A stretch of 5,720 nt of DNA from Deltaproteobacteria bacterium. Its GTDB lineage: Bacteria; Desulfobacterota; Binatia; DP-6. The stretch is taken from positions 1-5,720 of the forward strand of contig VBLD01000271.1 of assembly GCA_005879205.1 (NCBI GenBank), read 5' to 3'. The translations under genes and the position numbers were made by a program. Below, piece by piece: positions 5,612 to 5,720 of the stretch; positions within the stretch are counted from its first letter, which is position 1, and every line of letters begins with the position of its first letter. Under the pieces are notes generated by a model. That model did not search any database and was not told the DNA's origin. It saw only the letters and a program-made list of their open reading frames with translations.

Positions 5612-5624
5612 TCAATGCATTGAC
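5611..5624. promoter_or_regulatory. Perfect 14-bp palindrome, candidate operator between GH1 and motA
   Basis: GTCAATGCATTGAC (5611-5624) is a perfect seven-plus-seven palindrome ending 6 bp before the motA ATG. Each arm contains TTGAC on one strand, so the minus-strand copy (TTGACC, 5615-5610) could act as a -35 box toward the GH1 gene, with TCAGAT 19 nt later as a poor -10. Symmetry, AT content and position suit a dimeric regulator. No regulator family is identifiable. Confidence 0.45.
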
Positions 5625-5630
5625 TCGGAC

Positions 5631-5720
5631 ATGTTCACGATCATCGGCCTCGTGATTGTCTTCGCCGCCGTCCTCGGAGGCTTCGGGATGGGGGGCGGGC
5701 CGTTCCACGTGCTGATCCAG
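5631..5720 (+). CDS. motA: Flagellar motor stator protein MotA, N-terminal 30 residues (runs off right edge)
   Basis: The frame from ATG 5631 reads MFTIIGLVIVFAAVLGGFG (1-19), then MGGGPFHVLIQ (20-30), to the last base of the window. This is the characteristic MotA start: a first transmembrane helix with IGLxxVFxAVLGGF, then a glycine-rich turn and VLIQ, normally followed by PAE. MotA forms, with MotB, the ion channel and stator that drives flagellar rotation in the inner membrane; ExbB/TolQ relatives begin differently. No Shine-Dalgarno sequence precedes the ATG; a 14-bp palindrome ends 6 bp before it. motB would be expected next, outside the window. It is transcribed away from all the other genes here. 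Only 30 residues are visible, so whether the gene is intact is unknown. Confidence 0.8.
   Translation, partial: MFTIIGLVIVFAAVLGGFGMGGGPFHVLIQ

Noticed and set aside
1..5720. tRNA or rRNA genes, CRISPR arrays, insertion sequences, attachment sites
   Set aside because: I saw no cloverleaf-like segment, regularly spaced direct repeats, transposase motifs or terminal inverted repeats. This is reading by eye, so a small non-coding RNA could be missed.

Overview
The window looks like chromosomal DNA from a very GC-rich (roughly 70% by eye) free-living bacterium. Start codons are ATG or GTG, Shine-Dalgarno sequences are mostly weak, and long spurious antisense reading frames are common. The gene set is an SCP2-thiolase-like protein with a zinc-ribbon/OB-fold partner, a GH1 glycosidase, a SWIM protein and a flagellar stator gene. 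This would fit uncultured soil lineages such as Rokubacteria/Methylomirabilota or Binatota, but that placement is inference and no marker gene fixes it.

Layout, left to right. Positions 1-415 (minus) hold the N-terminal part of a SWIM zinc-finger protein that runs off the left edge. Positions 471-915 (minus) hold what looks like a decayed nucleotidyltransferase/HEPN (MNT-HEPN) toxin-antitoxin pair: the MNT protein is short through its catalytic loop, and only a stub of the HEPN partner remains. Positions 924-972 are rich in GC inverted repeats, at the 3' end of the next operon.

Positions 1003-4022 (minus) form a tight four-gene operon, transcribed right to left: alpha/beta hydrolase, thiolase-superfamily protein, Zn-ribbon/OB-fold (DUF35) protein, PHP-domain phosphoesterase. 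The junctions are an ATGA overlap, a 1-nt gap and a GTGA overlap. A good promoter (TTGACA, 18-nt spacer, TAGACA) ends about 8 nt before the first GTG, which suggests a leaderless or near-leaderless transcript. The thiolase and OB-fold proteins very likely form one complex acting on an acyl-CoA; the hydrolase and PHP proteins would act on related esters, thioesters or phosphoesters. The substrate cannot be read from the sequence.

Positions 4211-5474 (minus) hold a GH1 beta-glucosidase with both catalytic glutamates but one extra base near 5123-5124 that splits it into two frames. Positions 5475-5630 are a divergent intergenic region with palindromes, including a perfect 14-bp one ending 6 bp before motA. 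Positions 5631-5720 (plus) hold the first 30 codons of motA. I found no RNA genes, CRISPR arrays or insertion sequences, and no stretch over 300 bases lacks a gene. Nothing here is convincingly an entirely new system; the most interesting parts are the operon with its cysteine-deficient thiolase and the double-damaged MNT-HEPN module.
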